Source of the DNA: Nocardioides sp. IC4_145
Lineage (GTDB): Bacteria; Actinomycetota; Actinomycetes; Propionibacteriales; Nocardioidaceae
Length of the DNA stretch: 64,000 nt
Assembly: GCF_011250565.1 (NCBI RefSeq)
Contig: NZ_JAANMS010000002.1
Coordinates: 1-64,000 of the forward strand
Reading direction: 5' to 3'
The notes beneath the pieces are model-generated. The model was not told where the DNA came from. It was given only the letters and a program-made list of their open reading frames with translations, and did not search any database. Shown piece after piece: positions 1-8,783 of this stretch. A program made the translations under genes and the position numbers. Position 1 is the first letter of the stretch; the number at the start of each line of letters is the position of its first letter.

Positions 1-1
1 G

Positions 2-127
2 GCCTGGGACGACCTCCACCCCGCCACCCCTCCCCGGCCGCAGCCGGAGCAGCCCGCGCCGGAGCCCGAGCCACAGCCCGAGCCGGTGTCGCTCCTGGCC
101 CGAGCCAAGCGCCGCCTCACCCGCTGA
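2..127 (+). CDS. C-terminal end of an unidentified protein (partial, cut by window edge)
   Basis: Only the last 41 codons are visible, ending in TGA at 125-127. The peptide has a Pro/Glu/Gln-rich stretch (repeated PEPEP/PQPEP) followed by a basic tail (ARAKRRLTR). Such tails are common on membrane-proximal or sugar-polymer enzymes of actinobacteria, and the next three genes are sulfotransferase and glycosyltransferases, so membership in the same surface-glycan cluster is plausible. No function can be assigned. Confidence 0.6.
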   Translation, partial: AWDDLHPATPPRPQPEQPAPEPEPQPEPVSLLARAKRRLTR

Positions 128-147
128 CCCCTCGCCCAACCCCGACC

Positions 148-187
148 GGCTGGTCGAGGAGCGCGCGCTGGCGCGCGTCTCGAGACG
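148..187 (+). repeat. Dispersed palindromic repeat, copy 1
   Basis: Begins GGCTGGTCGAGGA, has a self-complementary GCGCGC/GCGCGC middle and ends GTCTCGAGACG. The same outer words recur at 7335-7378, 13883-13910 and twice, head to head, at 33851-33932. It lies in the gap between the partial gene and the sulfotransferase. A short interspersed palindromic (REP-like) element is the best description. Confidence 0.6.
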
Positions 188-239
188 CCGAGAACTCGAG
201 CGGCCCAGCAGGTGCGGCGGGGGAGGCGGGGGGATCTCC

Positions 240-245
240 TAGGCT
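240..245 (+). promoter_or_regulatory. -10 hexamer of a probable leaderless promoter
   Basis: TAGGCT ends 7 nt before the ATG at 253. Transcription would start at or next to the start codon, and no Shine-Dalgarno sequence precedes the gene. The same spacing is seen at many genes of the window. Confidence 0.45.
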
Positions 246-252
246 GAGGGCC

Positions 253-1332
253 ATGTCGACGCCGCCAGTCCCGCCGACCCCTCCGGTGAAGCGGCGGGTG
301 GTGTTCGTGGTCGGTTCCGGGCGGAGCGGGACGAGCACCATGTCCGGCACGCTGCAGACGCTGGGGATGCACGTGCCGCAGCCGGAGGTGCAGGCCGACG
401 AGACCAACCCGAAGGGGTTCGGGGAGCCGCAGTGGGTGGTCGACTTCCACCACGAGCTGCTGCAGCGGTGCAACGTGGCGGTCTCCGACGCGCGGCCGGC
501 GGCGTGGTTCGAGGCGGGCAGGCTCTCGACGTTCGAGCCGCTGCGCGGGCGGCTGCACGCGTGGCTGGAGCAGCAGTTCGTCGAGGGTGGCCCGGAGGTC
601 GTGGTCAAGGACCCGCGGCTGGCGTGGTTCCTGGGCCTGTGGCGCAGCGCGGCGCTGCGGTGCGACGCGACCCCGGCGTACGTCACGATGCTCCGCCCGC
701 CGACCGAGGTGGTCGGCAGCAAGCAGAAGTACTACGCGGGCGGGCGCACCTCCAGCACCGCCGGCGAGATCAGCCGCACCGCGGCCTGGGTGAACATGAT
801 GCTCCACACCGAGCGGTCGACGCGGGGGAGCGCGCGAGCGTTCGTCCGCTACCACGACATGCTCACCGACTGGACGATCCCGGTCTTCGGCCTCGGCCAG
901 CTCTTCGACCTCGACGCGGTGAAGTCGGCCTCGGCCAACGACATCCGCAAGGTCCACCAGTTCATCGACCCGAACCTCCGCCGCGTGCAGCTGACCTGGG
1001 ACGACGTCCGCGTGCCGACCCGCCTGCGCGAGGTCGCCGAGGAATCCTGGCGGGAGCTGGACCGGCTCGCCGACGACGGCGGTGACACCCCGGCCGCGCA
1101 CGACCGCCTCGACGAGCTGCGCACGGCGTACGCCGAGCTCTACGAGGAGGCCGAGGCGCTCAGCGAGTCCACCGCCCTGGCCGCCAAGCGAGAGGGCCAG
1201 GCGCAGAAGCCGCAGCCCGACCAGCTCCCGGTCGGCCGCCGCGGCGCCGACCGCGTCCCGCACGGTGTCCGCGCGATGGTGCCGGCGAGCGCCCGACGCG
1301 GCCTGCGCAAGGCGCTCGGCAAGTCCCGATGA
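253..1332 (+). CDS. Sulfotransferase family protein
   Basis: 359 aa. The N-terminus has a beta-strand followed by a P-loop-like PAPS-binding motif GSGRSGTST at residues 21-29, the hallmark of sulfotransferases; a KDPRLAWFLGLW block near residue 118 matches the second conserved region that contacts the 3'-phosphate of PAPS. It would transfer sulfate to a hydroxyl of a glycan or lipid. The last 70 residues are charged and probably helical. The ATG follows a leaderless-type -10 box. The stop overlaps the next start (ATGA), and the two following genes are glycosyltransferases, so a sulfated surface glycan is a reasonable inference. The acceptor is unknown. Confidence 0.8.
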   Translation: MSTPPVPPTPPVKRRVVFVVGSGRSGTSTMSGTLQTLGMHVPQPEVQADETNPKGFGEPQWVVDFHHELLQRCNVAVSDARPAAWFEAGRLSTFEPLRGRLHAWLEQQFVEGGPEVVVKDPRLAWFLGLWRSAALRCDATPAYVTMLRPPTEVVGSKQKYYAGGRTSSTAGEISRTAAWVNMMLHTERSTRGSARAFVRYHDMLTDWTIPVFGLGQLFDLDAVKSASANDIRKVHQFIDPNLRRVQLTWDDVRVPTRLREVAEESWRELDRLADDGGDTPAAHDRLDELRTAYAELYEEAEALSESTALAAKREGQAQKPQPDQLPVGRRGADRVPHGVRAMVPASARRGLRKALGKSR

Positions 1333-2249
1333 GGGCGCCGGACATCGCCTGCCTCGAGGGCGACGCGGCGTACGACGTCCGCTGGGCGTGGCAGGACGGC
1401 GCGCTCGACCCGGGGCTGACCTGCGTGTTCCGCGTGCGCAACGAGGCCCGGAACCTCCCGTGGGTCCTCCCGCCGATGCTGCGGGCCGTCCAGCGGGTGG
1501 TGCTGGTGGACAACCGGTCCGACGACGGCACCGCCGAGGTGGCGCAGCGGGTCGCGGACGAGTGCGGCGCGGGCGACCGGATCGAGGTGACCGGCTATCC
1601 GTTCCAGGTCAGCCGCGCCGGCACGGAGCACCTCGCGACACCGCCGCACTCGGTCCACTCGCTGACGCACTTCTACAACTGGTCCTTCTCGCACGTGCGC
1701 ACCAGCTACTCGATGAAGTGGGACGGCGACATGGTGCTCACGCCCGAGGGCGAGGCGCTGCTGGCCGACCTGTCCTGGCAGCTGCACGGCTCCGGCGCGG
1801 TCGTCGCGGTCCCGCGGCACCCGCTGAGCATCGAGAGCGAGTCGGTCGCCTGGATCGACCTCGGCTTCCGGTTCCTGGAGCCGTGGGTCTACCCGATGGG
1901 TCCGCAGTTCACGTTCGTGAAGGCCTTCGAGTGGGAGGTGCGGGAGTTCCCGGAGACCTCCGAGCGGATCGTCGCCCCCGAGGGTCTCTGCGTGGAACTG
2001 AAGTGGCTCGACCAGGACGAGTTCGCCCACTGGACCAGCACCGAGGACTTCGACTCCTCCCGAGCCCCCCGCAAGCGCCGCGAGTGGGAGGTCTACTCCG
2101 CGCTGCGCGAGGGCCGCGGCGAGGAGGTCCCCGGCCTGCACCGGATCGAGGCGCCGCCGGGCGTGCACATCGTCGACCACGTCACCCGCACTTGGCTCCC
2201 GCAGGCGCCGCGGCCGCTGGTCAAGCGCCGCGGCCGGCTGGATGTCTGA
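1329..2249 (+). CDS. Glycosyltransferase family 2-like protein
   Basis: 306 aa. A GT-A Rossmann-type start (CVFRVRNEARNLP, then VVLVDNRSDDGT at about 57-68) and a WDGDM acidic motif at about 131-135 that would hold the metal and sugar nucleotide. No transmembrane segment is evident, so it is probably a cytosolic or peripheral enzyme of surface glycan assembly. Start ATG overlaps the sulfotransferase stop by 4 nt, and its end overlaps the next start by 8 nt, indicating translational coupling. Donor and acceptor cannot be told. Confidence 0.75.
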   Translation: MRAPDIACLEGDAAYDVRWAWQDGALDPGLTCVFRVRNEARNLPWVLPPMLRAVQRVVLVDNRSDDGTAEVAQRVADECGAGDRIEVTGYPFQVSRAGTEHLATPPHSVHSLTHFYNWSFSHVRTSYSMKWDGDMVLTPEGEALLADLSWQLHGSGAVVAVPRHPLSIESESVAWIDLGFRFLEPWVYPMGPQFTFVKAFEWEVREFPETSERIVAPEGLCVELKWLDQDEFAHWTSTEDFDSSRAPRKRREWEVYSALREGRGEEVPGLHRIEAPPGVHIVDHVTRTWLPQAPRPLVKRRGRLDV

Positions 2250-3657
2250 GCCGGCGCTCGCACCCGTGCTCGAGCGGGGGCGCCACGACCGGGTCACGCT
2301 GCGGTTCGCCGACCGCACGGAGCTGAGGGCGTACGCCGCGGCGCCGGCCGACCACCGCGGCGTGCTCGCCAAGACCGTCGAGGTGCTGGTCGACGCCGAC
2401 CCCGGCCCGCTCGGCTTCGTGCCGCGGCCGGAGTGGCCGCCGCTGCGCCGCTACCGCGCGCACACCACCGACGGGGGCTGGCGGGTCGTCGTGCGCCTGA
2501 CCGGGCACGTCGAGGTCGCCGAGGTCCTCGTCGAGCTCGGCCGCCACGCCGTCCGCCCGGCGCTGGAGGTGACCGAGCGCCGAGCGCCGCTCACCCTCGA
2601 CGACCGCGTCTACAACGCCGAGGGCTTCCGGTGGGCGGACGGCCCGGTGGTGGAGGTGACCGCGACCCGACCGAGCGAGCGCCTCCTGGTCGAGGCCTCG
2701 CGGGACCACGCGGGCGTCCGGGTCACGCCCGCCACCGGCACCGCGGTCGTCGCGGCGCTGGCGATGGCCGGCGTGCCGCTCGTCGGGAAGGCGCCGACCG
2801 GTGCGGACGAGGCGCTCGGCGACCTGGTCGCCGGGGGCGACGGCGTGGACCTCGCCGACCCCCGCGCCCGCGAGGAGCACTCGGTCCTCCTGCGCCGGGC
2901 GGGCCTCGACGCCCACGGCCCGGTCCGCCGCCAGCCGTCGGTGAGCGTCGTGCTGGCGACCAAGCGGCCCGACATGGTCGACCACGCCCTGCGCCAGGTC
3001 GCCAAGCAGTGCGGGGTCGACCGGCTCGAGCTGGTCCTCGCGCCGCACGGGTTCACCCCCGACGAGGCCGACGTGCGGCGCCGCTCCGGCGTACCCACCA
3101 CCGTCCTGCCGCAGCCCCCCGACGCCGTCTTCGGTGACGTGCTGACCGCGGCCTCCCGAGCGGCGTCGGGCGAGCTGGTGCTGAAGATGGACGACGACGA
3201 CTGGTACGGCCCCGACTTCGTCGCCGACCTCCTCCGGGCCCGCGGCTGGAGCGGTGCCGACGTGGTCGGGACGCCCGCCGAGCAGCACTACCTGGCGCCG
3301 CTCGACACCACCGTCACCCGCGGCCACCGCACCGAGGCGTGGACCCGCTTCGTCGCCGGCGGCACGATCCTGGTGAGCCGCGACCTGCTCCGCGAGGTCG
3401 GCTGGTGGCGCCAGGTCCGGCGGTACGTCGACGCGCAGCTGCTCGCCGCGGTCCATGCCGCCGGAGGCACGGTCTACCGCACGCACGGCCTCGGCTACCT
3501 GCTGCGCCGCAACGCCTCGGGCCACACCTGGGAGGTCGACCTCGAGGAGCTGCTCGACCCCGCGCGGGTCCAGCAGCGCTGGGAGGGATTCCGCCCCAGC
3601 CGGCTGCTCGGGTGCGCTCCCGAGGAGCTACCCGGCGAGTCCCCGCGCGAGCCGTAG
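2242..3657 (+). CDS. Two-domain protein with C-terminal family 2 glycosyltransferase
   Basis: 471 aa. Residues 1 to about 230 form an unrecognised beta-rich domain; from about 233 a GT-A domain begins (SVSVVLATKRPD) and carries an acidic KMDDDDWYG cluster near 312-320, the metal/nucleotide site. Third gene of the coupled sulfotransferase-glycosyltransferase group. Its last 30 nt overlap, tail to tail, the end of the C-S lyase gene on the other strand. Confidence 0.75.
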   Translation: MSEPALAPVLERGRHDRVTLRFADRTELRAYAAAPADHRGVLAKTVEVLVDADPGPLGFVPRPEWPPLRRYRAHTTDGGWRVVVRLTGHVEVAEVLVELGRHAVRPALEVTERRAPLTLDDRVYNAEGFRWADGPVVEVTATRPSERLLVEASRDHAGVRVTPATGTAVVAALAMAGVPLVGKAPTGADEALGDLVAGGDGVDLADPRAREEHSVLLRRAGLDAHGPVRRQPSVSVVLATKRPDMVDHALRQVAKQCGVDRLELVLAPHGFTPDEADVRRRSGVPTTVLPQPPDAVFGDVLTAASRAASGELVLKMDDDDWYGPDFVADLLRARGWSGADVVGTPAEQHYLAPLDTTVTRGHRTEAWTRFVAGGTILVSRDLLREVGWWRQVRRYVDAQLLAAVHAAGGTVYRTHGLGYLLRRNASGHTWEVDLEELLDPARVQQRWEGFRPSRLLGCAPEELPGESPREP

Positions 3658-4773
3658 GACGACCTCGCGCAGCCGCTCCGGCGACGTCGCGACGTTGAGC
3701 CGCACGTGTCCCGCGAGCCCCGGGTGGTAGTCGTGGCCCGGCGCCACCCGCACCCGTCCGCGCTCCAGCGCGACCGCGGCCGGGTCGTCGTGGCCGTAGG
3801 CGCGCAGGTCCAGCCAGGCGAGGTACGTCGCCTCCAGCGGCCGCATCCGCGCCTCCGGCAGGTGCTCGGCCAGCAGCTCCGCGAGCAGCGTCCGCTGCTC
3901 GTCGAGGCGCTCCAGGAGGGCGTCGAGCCACGCGTCGCCCTGCTCGTACGCCGCCACCGCGGCCACCTCGCCGAGCGGCGACCACGAGTCGTTCCGCGCC
4001 ACCGGCACGCCGGCCAGCCGCTCGGCGGTCGCCGGGTCGTCGCTGACCACCTGCGCGCACCGCAGCCCCGCGGTGTTGAACGCCTTGGACGCCGCCACCA
4101 CCGCGACCGCGTGCTCGCCCGCGCCGTCGAGCGACAGGTACGGCACGTGCTCGGCACCCGGCAGCACCAGCGGCGCGTGGATCTCGTCGCTGACCACCCG
4201 CCCGCCGTGCCGCGTCACCACGTCCCGCACGCCCTCGAGCTCGGCCCGCGTGTAGACCTGGCCGCACGGGTTGTGCGGCTGGGTCAGCAGCAGCGTCGAC
4301 GCCCCGTCGGCGAACATCCGGTCCAGCCGGTCGAGGTCGATCGTCACCCGCTCCGCGTCCGGCTCGACGGGGAGGTCCCACCGCTCACGACCGCAGACCC
4401 CGGGCACCCCCAGCTGCGGTGCGTACGCCGGTAGCGGCAGCACCACCGCGCCCGGCCCGCTCAGCACGTCGATCGCGAGCCGCACGCCCGCCGTCACGTC
4501 GACGGTCGGCAGCACCTGCGTGGGGTCCACCCGCCAGCCGAACCGGCGCGCCGAGAACCCGGCGTACGCCCGGCCCAGCGCGCCGCCGCCCGGCTCGAAC
4601 GAGGGGTAGCCGGTCACGCCCGCCGCCACCGCCTCGGCCACCGCGTCGGCCACGACCGGCGCCTGCGCGTAGTCCATCTCGGCGACCCACGCGGGCAGCA
4701 CGTCGTCGGGGACCTGGCCCCACTTGTGGACGAGCGCGCGGCGGGCCTCGGTGTCGCTCAGGTCACGGATCAC
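3628..4773 (-). CDS. MalY/PatB-type pyridoxal-phosphate C-S lyase (class I/II aminotransferase fold)
   Basis: About 381 aa with the GTG start at 4773; starts at 4818 (GTG) or 4821 (ATG) would add 15-16 residues, and no start has a clear ribosome site. Fold-type I PLP enzyme: YPSFEPGG and QPHNPCG blocks, DEIHAPL (aspartate to the pyridine nitrogen) and the PLP lysine in ASKAFNTAG. Early text KWGQVPDDVLPAWVAEMDY is typical of the MalY/PatB family, which cleaves cystathionine or related S-conjugates to a thiol, pyruvate and ammonia. It diverges from an amino acid ABC transporter, so it may act on what that system imports. Confidence 0.8.
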   Translation of the reverse strand: MIRDLSDTEARRALVHKWGQVPDDVLPAWVAEMDYAQAPVVADAVAEAVAAGVTGYPSFEPGGGALGRAYAGFSARRFGWRVDPTQVLPTVDVTAGVRLAIDVLSGPGAVVLPLPAYAPQLGVPGVCGRERWDLPVEPDAERVTIDLDRLDRMFADGASTLLLTQPHNPCGQVYTRAELEGVRDVVTRHGGRVVSDEIHAPLVLPGAEHVPYLSLDGAGEHAVAVVAASKAFNTAGLRCAQVVSDDPATAERLAGVPVARNDSWSPLGEVAAVAAYEQGDAWLDALLERLDEQRTLLAELLAEHLPEARMRPLEATYLAWLDLRAYGHDDPAAVALERGRVRVAPGHDYHPGLAGHVRLNVATSPERLREVVLRLARGLAG

Positions 4774-4806
4774 GGGTTCATTGAACAGGGGGCCGCCTCC
4801 AGTCCC

Positions 4807-4812
4807 TACGAT
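4807..4812 (+). promoter_or_regulatory. -10 hexamer deciding a leaderless start
   Basis: TACGAT lies 7 nt before the ATG at 4820 and overlaps the earlier in-frame ATG at 4811. If the box is used, 4820 is the start. A TTGAAC at 4781-4786 could be a -35 box, though with a long spacer. Confidence 0.45.
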
Positions 4813-4819
4813 GCGCACC

Positions 4820-5719
4820 ATGCGCACGCGTCGTACCGCCCTGGTCGCCCCCGTCCTGCTCACCGCCCTCGCCACCGCCTTCTCGGCGTGCGCGCCGGTG
4901 GAGGACGACGAGCCGGAGGCCGCGACCGACAGCAGCTCGGCCGACGCCGGCGCCGAGACCGACCCGGCGACCTGCGCCGCCGACGCGCCGCTCGTGCAGG
5001 CCGGCCGGCTCACGGTCGGCACCGACTCCCCGGCGTACGAGCCGTGGTTCGTCGACAACGACCCCACCAACGGCGAGGGCTACGAGTCGGCCGTGGCGTA
5101 CGCCGTCGCCGAGGAGCTGGGCTTCTCCGAGGACGAGGTCAGCTGGGTGACCGTGCCGTTCAACTCCTCCTACGCGCCGGGCAAGAAGAAGTTCGACTTC
5201 GACATCAACCAGGTCTCGATCACTCCGGCGCGGGAGCGGGTCGTGGACTTCTCCGAGGGCTACTACCGGGCCGCGCAGGCCGTCATCACCCTCGAGGACT
5301 CGCCGCTCGCCGGCCTCAGCACCCTCGAGGAGCTCGCCGGCCACAAGCTCGGCGCGCAGACCGGCACCACCTCGCTCACCGCGATCCGCGAGGTCGTCCA
5401 GCCCGCCGAGGACCCGCTGGTCTTCGAGGACACCAACGCCGCGAAGCAGGCGCTGAAGAACGGCCAGGTCGAGGCGATCCTCGCCGACCTGCCCACCGCG
5501 TTCTACATCTCCGCCGTCGAGATCGAGGGCAGCACGATCATCGGACAGTTCCAGCCCGAGACCGGCGAGCAGGAGGAGTTCGGCATGCTCTTCGAGAAGG
5601 GCAACCCGCTGCGCGACTGCGTCGACGCCGCGCTCGCCAACCTCCGCGAGGACGGCACCCTCGCCGACATCGAGCAGCAGTGGCTCTCCGACACCGTGAG
5701 CGTGCCGACGCTTGACTGA
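4820..5719 (+). CDS. Amino acid ABC transporter substrate-binding lipoprotein
   Basis: About 299 aa. Basic N-terminus, hydrophobic stretch and lipobox ending FSAC, so the mature protein is anchored by a lipidated cysteine outside the membrane. The mature part is a family 3 extracellular solute-binding protein (LTVGTDSPAYEPW near the start, FDFDINQVSITPARERVVDFSEGYY, LGAQTGTTS), the class that binds polar amino acids or opines. It is followed without gap by permease and ATPase genes, giving a complete import system. ATG at 4811 is an alternative start. Confidence 0.85.
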   Translation: MRTRRTALVAPVLLTALATAFSACAPVEDDEPEAATDSSSADAGAETDPATCAADAPLVQAGRLTVGTDSPAYEPWFVDNDPTNGEGYESAVAYAVAEELGFSEDEVSWVTVPFNSSYAPGKKKFDFDINQVSITPARERVVDFSEGYYRAAQAVITLEDSPLAGLSTLEELAGHKLGAQTGTTSLTAIREVVQPAEDPLVFEDTNAAKQALKNGQVEAILADLPTAFYISAVEIEGSTIIGQFQPETGEQEEFGMLFEKGNPLRDCVDAALANLREDGTLADIEQQWLSDTVSVPTLD

Positions 5720-6602
5720 CACCTCTCCCGGGTCGGCCACCGCCGCCGGCTCGGCGGCTGCCTGGACGCCGAGCCTGCGCGAGCTCGAGCGGCGCGCGGT
5801 CCGGCGACGGCTGCGCCGCCGGTCGCTGCTCGTCGCCAGCGGGCTCGTCGTCCTGGTGCTGCTCGCGCTCGGCGTGGCGATCACCTCCTCGCCGGGCTGG
5901 CCGAACGTCAAGGAGCTGTTCTTCTCCTGGGAGCACGCCAAGGCCGTCTTCCCCGACGTCCTCGACGGGTTCTGGCTCAACGTCAGGCTGTTCCTCATCT
6001 GCGAGGTCGTCATCCTCGTGCTGGGCCTGCTCGTGGCGCTCGCCCGCGTCGCCCGCTCGCCCTGGCTGGCACCGGTGCGCGTGCTCGCCGTCGTCTACAC
6101 CGACCTGCTGCGCGGCATCCCCACCCTGCTGCTCGTCCTCATGCTCGGCTTCGGCATGCCGGCGCTGGGCCTGCAGGGCGTGCCGATCAGCGGCACCTTC
6201 TGGGCCGGCGTCGCGCTGGTCCTCTCCTACAGCGCGTACGTCGCCGAGGTCTTCCGCGCCGGCATCGACTCCGTCCACCCCTCCCAGGTCGCCTCCGCCC
6301 AGGCGCTCGGGCTCAGCCGGCCGCAGGCGCTGCGCTTCGTGGTCGTCCCGCAGGCCGTGCGCCGGGTGGTCCCGCCGCTGCTCAACGACTTCGTGTCGCT
6401 GCAGAAGGACACCGCCCTCGTCTCCGCCGTCGCCGTCTTCGACGCGGTCTTCGCCGCGCGCGACTACGCGGCGTACAACTTCAACTACACGCCGTACGTC
6501 GTCGTCGCCGCGTTCTTCGTCGTCCTCACCGTGCCGCTGGCGCGGTTCACCGACTGGCTGCAGCGGCGCTGGCTGGCGCGCGAGAGGGCGGGGCAGCTGT
6601 GA
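5712..6602 (+). CDS. Polar amino acid ABC transporter permease
   Basis: 296 aa from TTG at 5712, overlapping the binding-protein stop by 8 nt. A cytosolic N-tail of about 35 residues precedes several hydrophobic segments. The EAA loop that docks on the ATPase is clear: SAQALGLSRPQALRFVVVPQA (about 196-216). Family HisM/GlnP, which forms a homodimeric channel. It ends in a GTGA overlap with the ATPase gene. Confidence 0.85.
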   Translation: MTDTSPGSATAAGSAAAWTPSLRELERRAVRRRLRRRSLLVASGLVVLVLLALGVAITSSPGWPNVKELFFSWEHAKAVFPDVLDGFWLNVRLFLICEVVILVLGLLVALARVARSPWLAPVRVLAVVYTDLLRGIPTLLLVLMLGFGMPALGLQGVPISGTFWAGVALVLSYSAYVAEVFRAGIDSVHPSQVASAQALGLSRPQALRFVVVPQAVRRVVPPLLNDFVSLQKDTALVSAVAVFDAVFAARDYAAYNFNYTPYVVVAAFFVVLTVPLARFTDWLQRRWLARERAGQL

Positions 6603-7342
6603 GCGCGCTCCTGGAGGTGCGCGGGCTGCGCAAGACGTACGGCGACCGGCTGGTGCTCGACTCGGTCGACCTCGACGTCCGCGCCCACGACGTCGTCTGC
6701 CTGATCGGGTCGTCCGGCTCGGGCAAGTCGACCCTCCTGCGCTGCCTGGACCTGCTCGAGGACGTCGACGACGGCACCATCACCCTCGGCGGCGTCGAGA
6801 TCAGCGACCCCCTCGTCGACCCGCGCGAGGTGCGCAAGCGGGTCGGGATGGTGTTCCAGGCCTACAACCTCTTCCCGCACCTCTCGGTCCTCGACAACTG
6901 CACCCTCGCGCCGCGCCGTGTGCACGGCGACTCCAGGGCCGCGGCCGAGGAGCGGGCGCTCGGGCTGCTCGACCAGTTCGGCCTCGCCGAGCACGCCCGC
7001 AAGCACCCCGACCGGCTCTCCGGCGGCCAGCAGCAGCGGGTCGCCCTCGTCCGCGCGCTCTGCACGGGCCCGGACCTGCTGCTGCTCGACGAGATCACCG
7101 CCGCCCTCGACCCCGAGCTGGTCGGCGAGGTCCTCACCATCGTCCGCGACCTCGCCGCCGCCGGCACCACGATGGTGCTCGCCACCCACGAGATGGCCTT
7201 CGCCCGCGACGTCGCCACCAAGGTCTGCTTCCTCCACCAGGGCCGGATCCTCGAGCAGGGCCCACCCGACCAGCTCTTCACCGCCCCCCGCGAGGACCGC
7301 ACCCGCCAGTTCCTGGCCCGCGTCCTCCCCACCGCTGGTTGA
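6599..7342 (+). CDS. Polar amino acid ABC transporter ATP-binding protein (GlnQ-like)
   Basis: 247 aa. Walker A GSSGSGKST at about 38-46, Q-loop VFQAYNLFPHL, signature LSGGQQQR, Walker B LLLLDEITAALDP and switch histidine in ATHEMAFA. It powers the import system encoded just upstream. Its last two codons and stop lie inside dispersed repeat copy 2, so the repeat supplies the natural terminator codon. Confidence 0.9.
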   Translation: MSALLEVRGLRKTYGDRLVLDSVDLDVRAHDVVCLIGSSGSGKSTLLRCLDLLEDVDDGTITLGGVEISDPLVDPREVRKRVGMVFQAYNLFPHLSVLDNCTLAPRRVHGDSRAAAEERALGLLDQFGLAEHARKHPDRLSGGQQQRVALVRALCTGPDLLLLDEITAALDPELVGEVLTIVRDLAAAGTTMVLATHEMAFARDVATKVCFLHQGRILEQGPPDQLFTAPREDRTRQFLARVLPTAG

Positions 7343-7378
7343 GCAGCGAAGGCCGCTAGGCCTGAGCGTGTCGAAACC
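7335..7378 (+). repeat. Dispersed palindromic repeat, copy 2
   Basis: Starts CTGGTTGAGCAGCGAAGG and ends GTGTCGAAACC, a diverged version of the copy at 148-187. It overlaps the 3' end of the ATPase gene, whose TGA stop (7340-7342) is part of the repeat. Confidence 0.5.
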
Positions 7379-7529
7379 CCGTGAGCCGACTGCGGCCTCG
7401 GGGAGGTCGGTCCGCCTGCGGCTCCCGCCGGACGGGCAGGCCCGGTCTGCGAGGCCCGACCACGACCGGGCCCCCGGCGTCCGACGCCCGGGACGCGCCA
7501 TCCGACCGCTCGCCCGTGCCGGCTCCAGC

Positions 7530-7577
7530 GGACGTCATACGGAGCGTGCACCCGCTCGCTCCGTCCGTATGACGTCC
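7530..7577. terminator. Long imperfect hairpin
   Basis: GGACGTCATACGGA pairs with TCCGTATGACGTCC, with GCG/CGC closing further pairs around a bulge and a loop of about 10 nt. It lies between the ATPase gene and the CaiB promoter. There is no T-run, so terminator versus regulatory hairpin is open. Confidence 0.4.
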
Positions 7578-7592
7578 GACCTCTCGCGACCG

Positions 7593-7609
7593 TGACAGTG
7601 GTTCTGTCA
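7593..7609. promoter_or_regulatory. Operator-like dyad in the promoter of the CaiB-type gene
   Basis: TGACAG, 5 nt, CTGTCA. The dyad and its flanks (GACCGTGACA... TGTCA..AT) match the element in front of the thiolase gene at 15639-15657. It would occupy the spacer just upstream of a -10 box CATGAT (7608-7613), which ends 6 nt before the ATG at 7620 and would give a leaderless mRNA. Confidence 0.55.
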
Positions 7610-7619
7610 TGATCCGCGC

Positions 7620-8783
7620 ATGAGCGAGAGCATCGAGCTGGGCCAGGGAACCGGACCGCTGCGCGGGGTCAAGGTCGTCGAGATCGCGGGGATCGGGCCG
7701 GGGCCGCACGCGTGCATGCTGCTGGCCGACCTGGGCGCGGACGTGATCCGGGTGGAGCGGCCGGGCGGGCAGATGCTGGCGGGCGGCGCGCACAACCTGC
7801 TCAACCGCGGCCGGCCGAGCGTGGCGCTCGACCTGAAGAACCCCGAGGCGCGGGCGACCGTGCTCGAGCTGGTCAAGGGCGCCGACGTCCTGGTCGAGGG
7901 GATGCGCCCCGGCGTGATGGAGCGGCTCGGCCTCGGCCCGGAGGACTGCGCGGCGGTCAACGAGCGGCTGGTCTACGGCCGGATGACGGGGTGGGGCCAG
8001 GACGGTCCGCTGGCCCAGGCGGCCGGCCACGACATGAACTACATCGCGATCACCGGCACCCTCTTCGGCCTCGGCCAGGACAAGGACAAGCCGCACTTCC
8101 CGAGCAACCTCGTCGGCGACTTCGGCGGCGGCTCGACGTACCTCGTCATCGGCATCCTCGCCGCGCTGCTCGAGGCCAGGGTCAGCGGCCAGGGGCAGAC
8201 CGTCGACGCCGCGATCGTCGACGGCACGGCCAGCCTCAACGCGATGACCGCGGCGTTCCTCGCGGGCGGGCAGTTCAAGGAGGAGCGGGCGGTCAACCTG
8301 CTCGACGGCGGCGCGCCGTTCTACGACGTCTACGAGACCTCCGACGGCCGGCACATGTCGGTCGGGTCGCTGGAGCCGCCGTTCTTCGCCACGCTCGTCG
8401 AGCTGCTCGGCGTCGGGGAGCGCTGCCCGGGCCAGTTCGAGATGGAGCGGTGGGACGAGATGCGGGCGCTCTTCACCGAGACGTTCGCGAGCCGCACCCA
8501 GGCCGAGTGGGTCGAGGTGTTCGAGGGCACCGATGCCTGCGTGGCCGGCATCATCCCGATCAGCGAGGCGGCGGAGCACCCGCACATGAAGGCGCGCGGC
8601 GTCTTCGTGACCAAGGACGACCTGCTCCAGCCCACGCCGGCGCCCCGTTTCAGCCGCACCGAGGCGACCCTGACGCTGCCCCCGTCGCGCGAGGCCGGCG
8701 AGCACACCCGCGCCGCGTTGACCGCGTGGGGCGTGGCGGACGTCGATGGGCTGATCGAGCGCGGAGTGGCGGTCCAGGTCTGA
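7620..8783 (+). CDS. CaiB/BaiF family CoA transferase, alpha-methylacyl-CoA racemase-like
   Basis: 387 aa, class III CoA-transferase fold. The opening (RGVKVVEIAGIGPGPHACMLLADLGADVIRVERP) and GHDMNYIAITG are typical of alpha-methylacyl-CoA racemase, where the histidine of GHDMNY and the aspartate of LVGDFGGG act as the acid-base pair; both are present. It would interconvert 2R and 2S methyl-branched acyl-CoAs so they can enter beta-oxidation. The promoter shares an operator with the thiolase-FadB operon 8 kb away, which supports a beta-oxidation role. A true CoA-transferase activity cannot be excluded. Confidence 0.8.
   Translation: MSESIELGQGTGPLRGVKVVEIAGIGPGPHACMLLADLGADVIRVERPGGQMLAGGAHNLLNRGRPSVALDLKNPEARATVLELVKGADVLVEGMRPGVMERLGLGPEDCAAVNERLVYGRMTGWGQDGPLAQAAGHDMNYIAITGTLFGLGQDKDKPHFPSNLVGDFGGGSTYLVIGILAALLEARVSGQGQTVDAAIVDGTASLNAMTAAFLAGGQFKEERAVNLLDGGAPFYDVYETSDGRHMSVGSLEPPFFATLVELLGVGERCPGQFEMERWDEMRALFTETFASRTQAEWVEVFEGTDACVAGIIPISEAAEHPHMKARGVFVTKDDLLQPTPAPRFSRTEATLTLPPSREAGEHTRAALTAWGVADVDGLIERGVAVQV

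Noticed and set aside
4774..5070. N-terminal extension of the C-S lyase frame to 5070 on the minus strand
   Set aside because: It runs antisense through the signal peptide and mature start of the binding lipoprotein and has Ser/Ala-rich composition with no homology to the enzyme.
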